From Betaproteobacteria bacterium (GTDB lineage Bacteria > Pseudomonadota > Gammaproteobacteria > Burkholderiales > Burkholderiaceae_C): a DNA stretch of 40,861 nt. The DNA is taken from NCBI GenBank assembly GCA_024641925.1, contig JAHECB010000007.1, positions 1-40,861 of the forward strand. Direction: 5' to 3'. Positions 33,621-40,861 of this stretch are shown here, piece by piece. The notes beneath the pieces are model-generated. The model saw only the letters and a list, made by a program, of their open reading frames with translations. It was not told the origin of the DNA and searched no databases. The translations under genes and the position numbers were made by a program. Numbering within the stretch: position 1 is the first letter of the stretch; each line of letters starts with the position of its first letter.

Positions 33621-35258
33621 ATGACCGACCCCGACACTGACGCCACGCCCGGCACCGGGCGCCCCAACCTGACGGGCAGCGAGCACATCGTCCAGGCCCT
33701 GGACGAAGGACGAAACAAGCGTGTGCGCAAGCTGGTGCAGCGCATGCACCCGGCCAAGATCGCGGCCTTGCTGGAGCGTCTGGGCGCCGAGCAGCGACTG
33801 GAACTGTGGCAGCAGATTGACGCGCCCCTGGAAGACCGGGTGCTGGTGCACCTTCGATCCGCCTTGCGCGCCGAGCTGGCCGGAGACAGCCGCGACGACA
33901 CCGCCGTCGACCCCGTTGACGGGGCAGCGCCCAACCAGCTGGACGCCGTGCGCAAGGCCTTTGCGCGCGGCAAGCTCAAGCGTGTGGGCAAGATCCTGCG
34001 CGGCACCCACCCGGCCAAGGTGGCCGGCCTGCTGGAAGCATTGCCGCCGCGTGAACGCAGTGCCGTGTGGAGCATGGTGGACGTCGAGCGCAGCGGCAAG
34101 GTGCTGACCTACCTGCACGACGAAATCCTGAGTGCACTGGCCGCCGAACTGGAGCCCGACGACCTGAACGCGGCCGTGCAGCCGCTGGAGCTTGACGACC
34201 TGGTCGACCTGATTCAGGCACTGCCGCCCGAGGCGGCGGCACCCCTGCTGACCGCCAGCACCGGCCGCCGCCGCCAGCAGCTGGAGTCGATGCTGCGTTA
34301 TCCCGAAGACGCCGCCGGCGGCCTGATGAACACCGACGTCATCGAGGTTCGGGCCGACGTCAAGGTCAGCACCGTGCTGCGCTACCTGCGGCAAATTCAA
34401 ACCTTGCCACCGCAAACCGACGTGCTCATGGTGGTTGACCGCCAGGGCGCCTACCGCGGCGCGCTGGCCTTGAGTGCACTGGTCACCTCAGACCTGGACA
34501 CCCGTGTGGCCGACGTGATGCGCACCGACATCGCCGGCATCCCGGTGGACACCCCGGGCACCGAGGTGGCGCGCTTGTTCCAGGACCTGGACCTGGTGTC
34601 GGCGCCGGTGGTCGACGCGGCCTCGCGGCTGGTCGGCCGCATCACTGTGGACGACGTGGTGGACCTGATCCGCGAGGAGTCGGAACACACCATGATGCAA
34701 ATGGCCGGCCTGGACGAAGAGGCCGACATCTTTGCGCCCGTGCTGGTCAGTTCGCGGCGGCGTGCCGTGTGGCTGGGCATCAACCTGCTGACCGCCTTTC
34801 TGGCCGCCTGGGTCATCGGCCGCTTTCAGGCCACGCTGTCGCAACTGGTGGCGCTGGCCGTGCTGATGCCCATCGTGGCCAGCATGGGCGGCATCGCCGG
34901 CAGTCAGACGCTGACGCTGGTGATCCGGGGCCTGGCGCTGGGGCAGGTGCAAAAGGGCAACCTGCGCGAACTGATGAGCCGTGAGCTGGGCATCTCGGTG
35001 CTGAACGGCCTGCTGTGGTCAGCCGTCATCGGCCTGCTGGCGGTAGCCTGGTTTGGCGACTGGGGTCTGGGCGGTGTGCTGAGCGTGGCGATCCTGATCA
35101 ACCTGCTGTGCGCCGCCGTGGCCGGGTTGGCCATCCCTCTGATGCTGGACCGCATGGGCATCGACCCGGCATTGGCCGGCAGCGTGATCCTGACGACGGT
35201 GACCGACGTCATCGGATTTTTTGCGTTCCTGGGGCTGGCAACCTGGTGGCTGCTTTGA
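33621..35258 (+). CDS. mgtE: magnesium transporter MgtE with enlarged N domain
   Basis: A 545-residue Mg2+ channel, about 90 residues longer than usual (near 450). The N domain has two similar units: residues 18-90 (RVRKLVQRMHPAKIAALLER) and about 105-175 (LKRVGKILRGTHPAKVAGLL), so the extra length looks like an added copy of the helical repeat. Two CBS domains follow (about 240-355), containing YPEDAAGGLMNTDVIEV and VGRITVDDVVDLIREESEHT. Five helices form the pore domain (about 375-545), with GGIAGSQTLTLVIRGLA carrying the conserved pore segment and a plug-helix region. Mg2+ bound between N and CBS domains closes the pore in known MgtE. Start at ATG 33621. Confidence 0.93.
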   Translation: MTDPDTDATPGTGRPNLTGSEHIVQALDEGRNKRVRKLVQRMHPAKIAALLERLGAEQRLELWQQIDAPLEDRVLVHLRSALRAELAGDSRDDTAVDPVDGAAPNQLDAVRKAFARGKLKRVGKILRGTHPAKVAGLLEALPPRERSAVWSMVDVERSGKVLTYLHDEILSALAAELEPDDLNAAVQPLELDDLVDLIQALPPEAAAPLLTASTGRRRQQLESMLRYPEDAAGGLMNTDVIEVRADVKVSTVLRYLRQIQTLPPQTDVLMVVDRQGAYRGALALSALVTSDLDTRVADVMRTDIAGIPVDTPGTEVARLFQDLDLVSAPVVDAASRLVGRITVDDVVDLIREESEHTMMQMAGLDEEADIFAPVLVSSRRRAVWLGINLLTAFLAAWVIGRFQATLSQLVALAVLMPIVASMGGIAGSQTLTLVIRGLALGQVQKGNLRELMSRELGISVLNGLLWSAVIGLLAVAWFGDWGLGGVLSVAILINLLCAAVAGLAIPLMLDRMGIDPALAGSVILTTVTDVIGFFAFLGLATWWLL

Positions 35259-35260
35259 CG

Positions 35261-35287
35261 GGGCACGGACCGCAGGCGGCCGTGCCC
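35261..35287. terminator. hairpin between convergent mgtE and esterase genes
   Basis: GGGCACGG (35261-35268) pairs with CCGTGCCC (35280-35287) around an 11-base loop, directly after the mgtE stop. No T-run follows, so its efficiency as an intrinsic terminator is doubtful. Confidence 0.4.
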
Positions 35288-35329
35288 GTTGCTGCTCAGT
35301 TTCGGGGCTGAGGCGCCGGGCCCACCCGC

Positions 35330-37117
35330 CTACCGGTGTTGCCGCGCGCCTCGGCCGTTGCCATGGCCGTGGCTGCTTTTGCAGGCCCAGCTGCCGGCCT
35401 TCTCGACATCGCCCGCGCCCTTGTACATGGCTACAGCCGGGTATGGGCACAGCGGGCGTGTGCGGTCTGCAGCCCAATCAGCCGGCACTTCAGCGTTGAC
35501 GCCGCCGGCATTGCCAGGGCCGCGCGCCTGGGCGACGATGGCTTGCGGCGCTTGGCCGCCCTCGACCCAGGCCACCAGCGGCCCCAGATAATCGGCTTGA
35601 TCGGTGGCGGGCCCGCCGGAGCAATGGCCCATGCCGGGCACGGTATAGAGACGCACAAAACTGTCCGCACCCTGGCCGCTGCGGCGGTCCACCCCGCGGT
35701 ACCAGGCTTGCGTGTCCTCGACCGAGAAAATCGGGTCACTGACCCCGTGATAAACCAGCATCTTGCCGCCGCGACGCTGCACGGCCGACAGGTCGGTCGC
35801 ATCGGGCGGCGTCATGAAACTCATCGCGGCTTCGGTGTAGGTGGCGTCGGTAGCGTAAAGCTCGGCCAGGGTGGCATCGATATCCAGGCCCAGCGAAAAG
35901 GCCGGGCCGTTGGTCAACGAAAACGATGACGGCGGCACCTTGAAGATCGCGCCCACAGCGCCCGAGTCGAGCACCAACGGGGCCGTGAATTCCCAGAACG
36001 GGATGCCGCCGCTGCCGATGCCGGCATCAAACGGGAAGCTGGCGTAGAAGCGCTCACCGTTGGCCGTGGTGGCGCCGCGGAAGATCGGCGCGATGGCAAC
36101 TTTCTGTTCCTGCGACAGGCAGCTGCCGTCACGCGCACCGGTACAGGTCGGTACGTCGCGCATGAAGTTGAAACGGCGCTGGCAGGTTTGTGTGTCCTGG
36201 ATCAGACCATCAACAGCGCCGTCCAGCGCGTCGCATCGTTCCAGAACCTTGGACGCCAGCAACTTGCGCTCAGTCGCCGTGAATGCAGATTCCAGGCCGG
36301 GCGGCGTGGCAGGGTTACCCGTGGCCACCGTGGCATAGCGCTGGGCGCCGAAGATATTGGCCAGTGCAGCCAGTGGCAGGTTGTAGCCGGGTGCACCGGC
36401 CAGAAAACCGTCGTAGTCCTCGGCATAACGTGCGGCAGCTACCAAGGTGTGGCGCCCGCCGTTGGAACAACCCCCAAAGTACGAGCGGTCGGGTCCCTTG
36501 CCGTAGGCTTGGCCGATCGCTGCCTTGGCCATCGGGGTCAGCTTGCCGACGGCCTGGTAGCCGTAGTCCAGCCGTGCCTGAGGGTCAAAGCCAAACGCCG
36601 GACCGCCCTGCGCATTGCTGTGACCGGCATCCGAACTGAGCACGGCAAAGCCTTGCTGCAATGCGCTGCTGAGCGGCCCGCCGCCAAAAGTGCCATTGGC
36701 CGGCACGACGCTGCCATCGATGCCACCGTTGCCCTGGTGAAAGAAGCGGCCGTTCCAGGCCTTGGGCAGGCGCATCTCGAAGGCGATGGCATAGGTCTTG
36801 CCGTCCACCGGGCTGACGCGCTCAAACATGCGTCCCGTGACGCGGCAATGCTCGGCAACCGGCTGACCCGCCTGCACCACAGTGCCCGCCGCCACAGTGG
36901 TGCTGGCGCTGATGCTGGTGTTGGGCAACCCCGCCAGGCGCGCCACCAGCGACTCGCAGTTGCCCACCAAGTTAGCCGGCGAGGCCGGGCTCAGCTGCGG
37001 CAACAGGTGCCGATCGGGGCCTTTGGCCATGACGCCAGAACTTGCGGCGGCCAGGGCCACAAGCGCGATACAGTGGGCCGTCGCCTGCAAAGACCGTCGC
37101 GTTGGCTGGTTTTTCAT
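35330..37117 (-). CDS. secreted tannase / feruloyl esterase family hydrolase
   Basis: A 595-residue exported serine hydrolase. A signal peptide (about 1-31, LVALAAASSGVMA) precedes the alpha/beta-hydrolase. The catalytic serine is Ser218 in FGGCSNGGRHT; Asp461 (YHGVSDPIFS) and His498 (GMGHCSGG) complete the triad. Cys217 next to the serine and Cys499 next to the histidine form the family's CS-D-HC disulfide pattern. A Ca-binding-type loop is seen at 295-308 (CDALDGAVDGLIQD), with the lid domain around 265-440. Members hydrolyse aromatic esters: tannic, ferulic or, in MHETase, terephthalate monoesters; which one applies here is not decided. GGAGG is seven bases before the ATG at 37117. Divergent from a MarR gene that may control it. 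Confidence 0.88.
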   Translation of the reverse strand: MKNQPTRRSLQATAHCIALVALAAASSGVMAKGPDRHLLPQLSPASPANLVGNCESLVARLAGLPNTSISASTTVAAGTVVQAGQPVAEHCRVTGRMFERVSPVDGKTYAIAFEMRLPKAWNGRFFHQGNGGIDGSVVPANGTFGGGPLSSALQQGFAVLSSDAGHSNAQGGPAFGFDPQARLDYGYQAVGKLTPMAKAAIGQAYGKGPDRSYFGGCSNGGRHTLVAAARYAEDYDGFLAGAPGYNLPLAALANIFGAQRYATVATGNPATPPGLESAFTATERKLLASKVLERCDALDGAVDGLIQDTQTCQRRFNFMRDVPTCTGARDGSCLSQEQKVAIAPIFRGATTANGERFYASFPFDAGIGSGGIPFWEFTAPLVLDSGAVGAIFKVPPSSFSLTNGPAFSLGLDIDATLAELYATDATYTEAAMSFMTPPDATDLSAVQRRGGKMLVYHGVSDPIFSVEDTQAWYRGVDRRSGQGADSFVRLYTVPGMGHCSGGPATDQADYLGPLVAWVEGGQAPQAIVAQARGPGNAGGVNAEVPADWAADRTRPLCPYPAVAMYKGAGDVEKAGSWACKSSHGHGNGRGARQHR

Positions 37118-37197
37118 TCGGAGCCTCCAAGAGGTGTTGTCGGGACACAGGTTACGCCGGATGACCTTCGGGCCAGCCACTCGACGCCGCCGAGATA

Positions 37198-37212
37198 GTT
37201 ATCGTACTTAAC
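37198..37212. promoter_or_regulatory. candidate MarR operator
   Basis: GTTA and TAAC at 37198-37212 (GTTATCGTACTTAAC) flank seven bases and overlap a TCGT/ACGA pair. It is an AT-rich island in the 175-base gap between the divergent esterase and MarR genes. Arms are short, so this is a weak prediction. Confidence 0.3.
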
Positions 37213-37292
37213 GACTTCGCGAACAAGATCCGTGATTTCCCTTGTGCCGTACAGCTTCAAAAAATCAGTTTCCTGCCACGTTGTTCAGAACC

Positions 37293-37778
37293 ATGCCGCG
37301 CAAACCGATACCCGCCGACGACGACCGAACACCTCACGCCCGCCTGACAGAAGCTGGCATGCGCGGCATCCTGGGGTATCAGCTGGCCCAGGCTGCGATC
37401 GTCACGGACCAGGTGTTCCATGAGGCCCTCGGTACCGAGGGTGCCCTTCGCCGAGTCGAGTTCACGATCCTGGCGCTGGTCCAGGGCAACCCCGACGTGA
37501 CGGCACGGCAGCTGGCGCGTGCGCTGGCCGTGACGCCGCCCAACATCACCCTGTGGCTGGATCGGATGGCGTTGCGCGGGCTGATCACGCGCACACGCGG
37601 CACCAACGATGCGCGCCTGCAGCACCTGCGCATCACGCGCCAGGGCCTTGCGCTGCTGGAAGGTGCGATGAAGCGTGTGCACGACGGCGAGCAGGCGGCG
37701 CTGGCAGCCCTGAGCGCCGCCGAACGCGCCATGTTGATCGAACTGCTGCACAAGGCGGCCATGACCCGCAAGCGCTGA
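37293..37778 (+). CDS. MarR-family transcriptional regulator
   Basis: A 161-residue winged-helix regulator. The helix-turn-helix and wing read RRVEFTILALVQGNPDVTAR, LARALAVTPPNITLWLDRMA and GLITRTRGTNDARLQHLRIT. The N- and C-terminal helices (YQLAQAAIVTDQVFHEAL; ALSAAERAMLIELLHKAAM) form the dimer interface. MarR proteins commonly repress adjacent genes and let go on binding aromatic acids, which would suit the divergent esterase whose products are aromatic acids. Start at ATG 37293 gives MPRKPIPADDD; the frame opens to 37242 at another ATG with a less typical leader. No strong Shine-Dalgarno sequence is seen. Ligand not known. Confidence 0.9.
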   Translation: MPRKPIPADDDRTPHARLTEAGMRGILGYQLAQAAIVTDQVFHEALGTEGALRRVEFTILALVQGNPDVTARQLARALAVTPPNITLWLDRMALRGLITRTRGTNDARLQHLRITRQGLALLEGAMKRVHDGEQAALAALSAAERAMLIELLHKAAMTRKR

Positions 37779-38010
37779 GGTGTTCGTTCGCGGCACAGGC
37801 TGGCCGGGCAAAGCCAACATTCCCGCCTGTGCCGTGCAATGCCTCACTTGCCGCTTGATCGAGGCTTGATCGAGCCTCAGGTGTCCAATTCCAACCCAGA
37901 CATTCGACCTCGGGCTGGCAAAGCCACAGATGCCCGCGCGCGCACGGTCTGTTGCCCCCCAACGTCATCAGCGCAGCGGGCAGGTGCAAAAAGGCAAGCT
38001 GCACAAGCTG

Positions 38011-38418
38011 ATGTCGCGGGCGCCGGGCATCGACCCTGGTGTTCCATCGCGATCCTGCCCCTGGCCGGCTTGCCTGTTCTGGCCGCGTGCGGCAAAAAAG
38101 CAGCCCCAGCAACCGCAGACCCTGCACCAACCGCAGCACCGGCGCCAGTACCCGCGCCGGCACCCGATGCAGCGGCAACACCTGCACCGCGCCGAAGGAC
38201 ACTGCGGCCGCTGCAGGCCCCCTTTATGGACCCGGCCGATCCCACAGCGGTGTCGCTGGGCTAGGTGCCCGACGCCAAGCACATCCAGGATGCGAAGCAA
38301 ACCGAGGGTGCGGCATGTTCAAACTGCGCGCTGTACGGCGGCGAAGCCGGCGACCCCTTCGGGCACTGCCCTTTGTACGGCGGCGGGCTGGTGCACCGCC
38401 TGTGCCAGGAAGTCCTGA
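38011..38418 (+). pseudogene. high-potential iron-sulfur protein (HiPIP), inactivated
   Basis: A decayed HiPIP gene, encoding a small periplasmic [4Fe-4S] electron carrier. In one frame are ILPLAGLPVLAACGKKAAPA (leader with a lipobox-like LAAC), an Ala/Pro-rich linker and PADPTAVSLG, then an in-frame TAG at 38262-38264 where family members have Tyr (LGY). The same frame resumes with VPDAKHIQDAKQTEGAACSN, the CSNC pair, CALYGGEAGDPFGHCPLYGG. The fourth cysteine and the tail, AAGWCTACARKS and a stop at 38416, are in the next frame, so a frameshifting deletion lies near 38385. The first codons (ATG at 38011) are also out of frame with the leader. Read-through alone could not restore the protein. 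The rest of 37779-38508 shows nothing else. Confidence 0.85.
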
Positions 38419-38508
38419 CAGCACCGCTGGCGTGCAGGCCGTTTGCTGCACGCCCTGGGCAGAACACCGGCCTTGAAAGAACCTGTCTGACCGGCCGGCG
38501 ATGCGGTC

Positions 38509-39561
38509 TCAGTGACGGTGGGCATGGTGTGCGTCAGGTACGTGAGCGTGTTGATGACGCATCGGCTCGTGCCGATGTGGATGGCTGTGGGCGCCATCGG
38601 GCATGGGGTCGTGCGTGTGGGCATGATGGCCATCGTCGTGCCGGTGTGCGTGCTCGTGCTCAAGCACCTGATGCTCGTGCTCGTGGTTGTGGGACTCGGC
38701 CAGATGCAACACCACGCCGGCCAACATCAAACCACTGCCCAACACCATCAGCCCGCCGGCTGACCGGTCGCCCAGGACCACGGCAAAGGCAGCGCCGATG
38801 AACGGTGCAAAGGCAAAAACCGATCCCGTGCGCGCCGCACCAAAGGCCCGTTGCGCCAGAAGGTAAAACCGCAAGCTCAAGCCATAGCCCGTCGCACCGA
38901 CGGCTAACAAGGCCATCGCGGCAGGCGCCGAGGGCAACCGCTCACGCAACGCCACAGCCAGCGCGCCGCTTGCGGCAGCACCCATCAAGGCCTTGGCCAA
39001 GACAACCTGCCCCGGATCGCGTTCGGCCAGTGCACGAGACAAGGTGTTGTCCACGCCCCAGGCGGCCGTGGCCAGCAGCACGGCCAGCAGACCCCAGAGC
39101 TGCGCGCCGCCAGCGCGCCCCTGGTCCAGCACAAGCACGACGCCGCCGGCCATCAGCAGCGCCATCGCCGCCCAGACCCGGGTGTCCAGGGTCTCGCGGT
39201 ACAGGTGCCGCGCCAGCACGGCGGTGAACAGCGCTTCCAATGTCAACATCAGCGAGGCACTGGTGCCGCTGGTGTGCTGCAGGCCCCAGGCCAAAGCCAC
39301 CGGACCCAGGACGGCGCCAAAAACCGCCATCGCCATCAACCGCGGGAGGTCGGCCGGCTGCAAGCGGGCCTCCTGGTCCCTGCGCTGGCGCAACAGCAAA
39401 CCGACGGCGGCGGCGCCAGCGTAAAGCAAGGCCGCCGTGCTGAAAGCGCCCATCCCCGCGCCGACATGCTGAACCAGCGGCGTGCTGACCCCAAACAGCA
39501 CAGCAGCCAGCAGCGCCAGCAGACCGCCTTGAAGGGCCGGACCAGTCTTGACAGCCCGCAT
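38509..39561 (-). CDS. DMT-family permease (EamA) with histidine-rich tail
   Basis: A 350-residue inner-membrane transporter. Two EamA repeats of five helices each (about 10-145 and 155-285) begin GGLLALLAAVLFGVSTPLVQ and LWGLLAVLLATAAWGVDNTL. Each repeat has the usual end, such as LALEALFTAVLAR-like (LTLEALFTAVLARHLYRETL) and FAFAPFIGAAFAVVLGDR. The last 65 residues are a tail with 24 histidines in HxH and HH patterns (SHNHEHEH, HEHAHRHDDGHHAHTH, HSHPHRH, HQHAH, HHAHRH), also Asp and Pro. Such a tail resembles metal-binding loops of CDF and nickel/cobalt carriers, so metal export or storage is a reasonable guess. Plain EamA proteins export metabolites and lack it. Convergent with the HiPIP relic. 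Confidence 0.9.
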   Translation of the reverse strand: MRAVKTGPALQGGLLALLAAVLFGVSTPLVQHVGAGMGAFSTAALLYAGAAAVGLLLRQRRDQEARLQPADLPRLMAMAVFGAVLGPVALAWGLQHTSGTSASLMLTLEALFTAVLARHLYRETLDTRVWAAMALLMAGGVVLVLDQGRAGGAQLWGLLAVLLATAAWGVDNTLSRALAERDPGQVVLAKALMGAAASGALAVALRERLPSAPAAMALLAVGATGYGLSLRFYLLAQRAFGAARTGSVFAFAPFIGAAFAVVLGDRSAGGLMVLGSGLMLAGVVLHLAESHNHEHEHQVLEHEHAHRHDDGHHAHTHDPMPDGAHSHPHRHEPMRHQHAHVPDAHHAHRH

Positions 39562-39892
39562 CGCTTACTGGACCAGCTGGTACCGGGGCCCGGTTGAGAG
39601 GGCGGTATTCAGTTGTTGGTGAACCTCAGAGCGGTGGCCGTCATGGCTGGGGCGAATGACAACGCTGCCCGCCTCAGCACCGCCAAGATCGATTGTTGGT
39701 CTGACATTCATTCAAGAACCTCAAAGATGACACGCCAAAACAGATGGCGCCGCTCAGCGCAAGTCCGCGCGTCACAGCCATCGATCGCCATTGCCATCCA
39801 TCGCCCGTCAAGCCGCTTGGCGATGATGAGAGGCAAACACAGTGGGGCGCTTGACATGCGTGATCGGTCGATCGGTCTGCCCCCGTTGAATT
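39562..39892. other. intergenic stretch with lower GC and tandem octamer
   Basis: About 330 bases that are less GC-rich than the flanks. An octamer GATCGGTC is repeated at 39861-39876. A 49-codon frame on the minus strand (39708-39857) lacks a ribosome-binding site. No gene, RNA or mobile-element end was recognised. Confidence 0.45.
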
Positions 39893-40843
39893 TCAGCCAG
39901 CGATCAAGGTCTTGCGCAGCATGCCGTGCACGCCTTTGTGGCCGTTGACGGTCTGCGTGATGCGAAAGTCCACCGCCAGGCTGCACAGCGTGTAGGCATC
40001 TTCGCGGCTGAGGCCCGCCTTTTCACCCAGCAGCAGGATCATGTCGCGCAGCGCCATCTCCACGCAGCGGTCCAGGTCGGGATCCATGCCCATGGTGATC
40101 CAGTGCGTGGGGGTTTCGCCGCGCGGGTAGTTCAATGCAGGCCTGTCCCGTTGCTTGTGCAGCACCAGCTCGAAGGTGCCCAGCAAAGCGGTTTCGATGG
40201 CCGTCACGCAGACCTCGCCGTCGCCCTGTGCGCCATGCCCATCGCCACATGAAAACAAGGCACCGGGCGCATGTACCGGCAGATACAAGCTGCTGCCGGG
40301 GCCCAGTTCCTTGTTGTCCAGATTGCCACCATGCGCGCGCGGCTGGATGGTGCTGATGCGGCCCCAATTCGGTGGCGGGGCGACCCCCATCACACCAAAA
40401 AAGGGATGCAGCGGCAACTCCAGCCCCCAGGGCAGCCGAGCCACTCGGCGCTCGCGGTCCAGCGGGATGTTCAGGTGACGGTAATTGTGAAAGTCGTCAG
40501 GCAATGTGCCGGCCAGCGGGCGGATGACGTTGTAGCCCCAGTCCTGGCGCAGTTGCACGTCGATGATGCGCACCTCCAGTGTGTCGCCCGGCATGGCGCC
40601 GTCGACTGCAATGGGGCCGGTCAGAATGTGCCCTGGCATCAACATGGGCAGGCGGGCGTGGATGTCCAGCAGCTCTGGCGGCACCTGGAATCCTGCAGGC
40701 GGCAGCACGGGCGGCCCGCCGCTGACCGTGGCCACGGTCAGACGCTGACCGCTGTTGACCGTCAAGACGGGCTGCAAGCTCGCGTCAAAGAAGCCCCAGT
40801 GGCAGGTTTCAACGCTGGCGGCAAGATGAGGTTGTGGGTTCAT
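39893..40843 (-). CDS. acetamidase/formamidase family protein
   Basis: A 316-residue FmdA/AmdA-family amidase releasing ammonia from formamide, acetamide or similar short amides. Conserved features are LTVATVSGGP, PGHILTGPIAVDGAMPGDTL, WGRISTIQPRAHGGNLDNKE, LYLPVHAPGALFSCGDGHGA and QGDGEVCVTAIET; these hold the His, Asp and Glu residues of the metal-type active site. The length is close to the shorter members of the family. The ATG at 40843 lies 18 bases from the window end, so promoter and partners are not visible. Substrate choice among amides cannot be read. No urea or amide transporter is within the window on this side. Confidence 0.9.
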   Translation of the reverse strand: MNPQPHLAASVETCHWGFFDASLQPVLTVNSGQRLTVATVSGGPPVLPPAGFQVPPELLDIHARLPMLMPGHILTGPIAVDGAMPGDTLEVRIIDVQLRQDWGYNVIRPLAGTLPDDFHNYRHLNIPLDRERRVARLPWGLELPLHPFFGVMGVAPPPNWGRISTIQPRAHGGNLDNKELGPGSSLYLPVHAPGALFSCGDGHGAQGDGEVCVTAIETALLGTFELVLHKQRDRPALNYPRGETPTHWITMGMDPDLDRCVEMALRDMILLLGEKAGLSREDAYTLCSLAVDFRITQTVNGHKGVHGMLRKTLIAG

Positions 40844-40861
40844 GTTGCGAATGATGGGGCC

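Noticed and set aside
37779-38010. Separate gene upstream of the HiPIP relic
   Set aside because: Open frames here continue into the relic without a ribosome-binding site or recognisable protein sequence.
39708-39857. 49-codon minus-strand frame with a hydrophobic patch
   Set aside because: No ribosome-binding site within a useful distance and no family resemblance; kept only as part of the intergenic note.

Overview
The window is a 40.9 kb stretch of GC-rich bacterial chromosome. I place it in Burkholderiales (Betaproteobacteria), most likely Comamonadaceae or a near relative. This rests on codon usage, a polyhydroxyalkanoate phasin with PhbF/PhaR-type boxes, a HiPIP remnant, a DUF5666/DUF6502 gene pair, a PEP-CTERM protein and many LuxR-type regulators. 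There is no marker gene, so genus is not assignable. I found no rRNA, tRNA, CRISPR array, insertion sequence, phage or plasmid backbone. It reads as core-to-accessory chromosome with several decayed genes.

Left part (1-9.3 kb). A DUF5666 lipoprotein and a truncated-by-window DUF6502 gene run leftward from a promoter region shared with dinB (DNA polymerase IV). A LysR regulator cut down to its DNA-binding domain precedes an FMN L-lactate dehydrogenase-type enzyme. A leftward run of five genes follows: orphan ParA ATPase, MaoC dehydratase, LuxR response regulator, membrane hybrid histidine kinase and a small membrane protein. The regulator and kinase genes are one base apart and should form one signalling pair.

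Middle part (9.3-28.5 kb). A KefF-like oxidoreductase and KefC antiporter form a potassium-efflux unit. Beyond it lies a frameshifted relic of an acyl-CoA synthetase whose intact paralogue is 2.4 kb further on, with a CadC-like membrane regulator and a 67-codon gene between them. Next come two tiny tandem genes (16.7-17.1 kb), thymidine kinase, a secreted amidohydrolase and a four-gene polar amino acid ABC importer. Then MscS, an MFS permease, a sodium:solute symporter and a response regulator with a degenerate receiver.

Right part (28.5-40.9 kb). A PEP-CTERM exported protein sits beside a large AAA-LuxR (LAL) regulator. Then the phasin gene with two operator-like boxes, MgtE with an enlarged N-terminal domain, a secreted tannase/feruloyl-esterase-family hydrolase divergent from a MarR regulator, a HiPIP pseudogene, a DMT permease with a strikingly histidine-rich tail, and an acetamidase/formamidase.

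I did not find a clear new defence or mobile system. The most unusual items are the two relic genes (HiPIP and acyl-CoA synthetase), the His-tailed DMT exporter, the tandem small genes at 16.7 kb, the PhbF-like boxes at the phasin promoter and the esterase/MarR pair. All family names come from reading the sequence and from memory; no database search was run.
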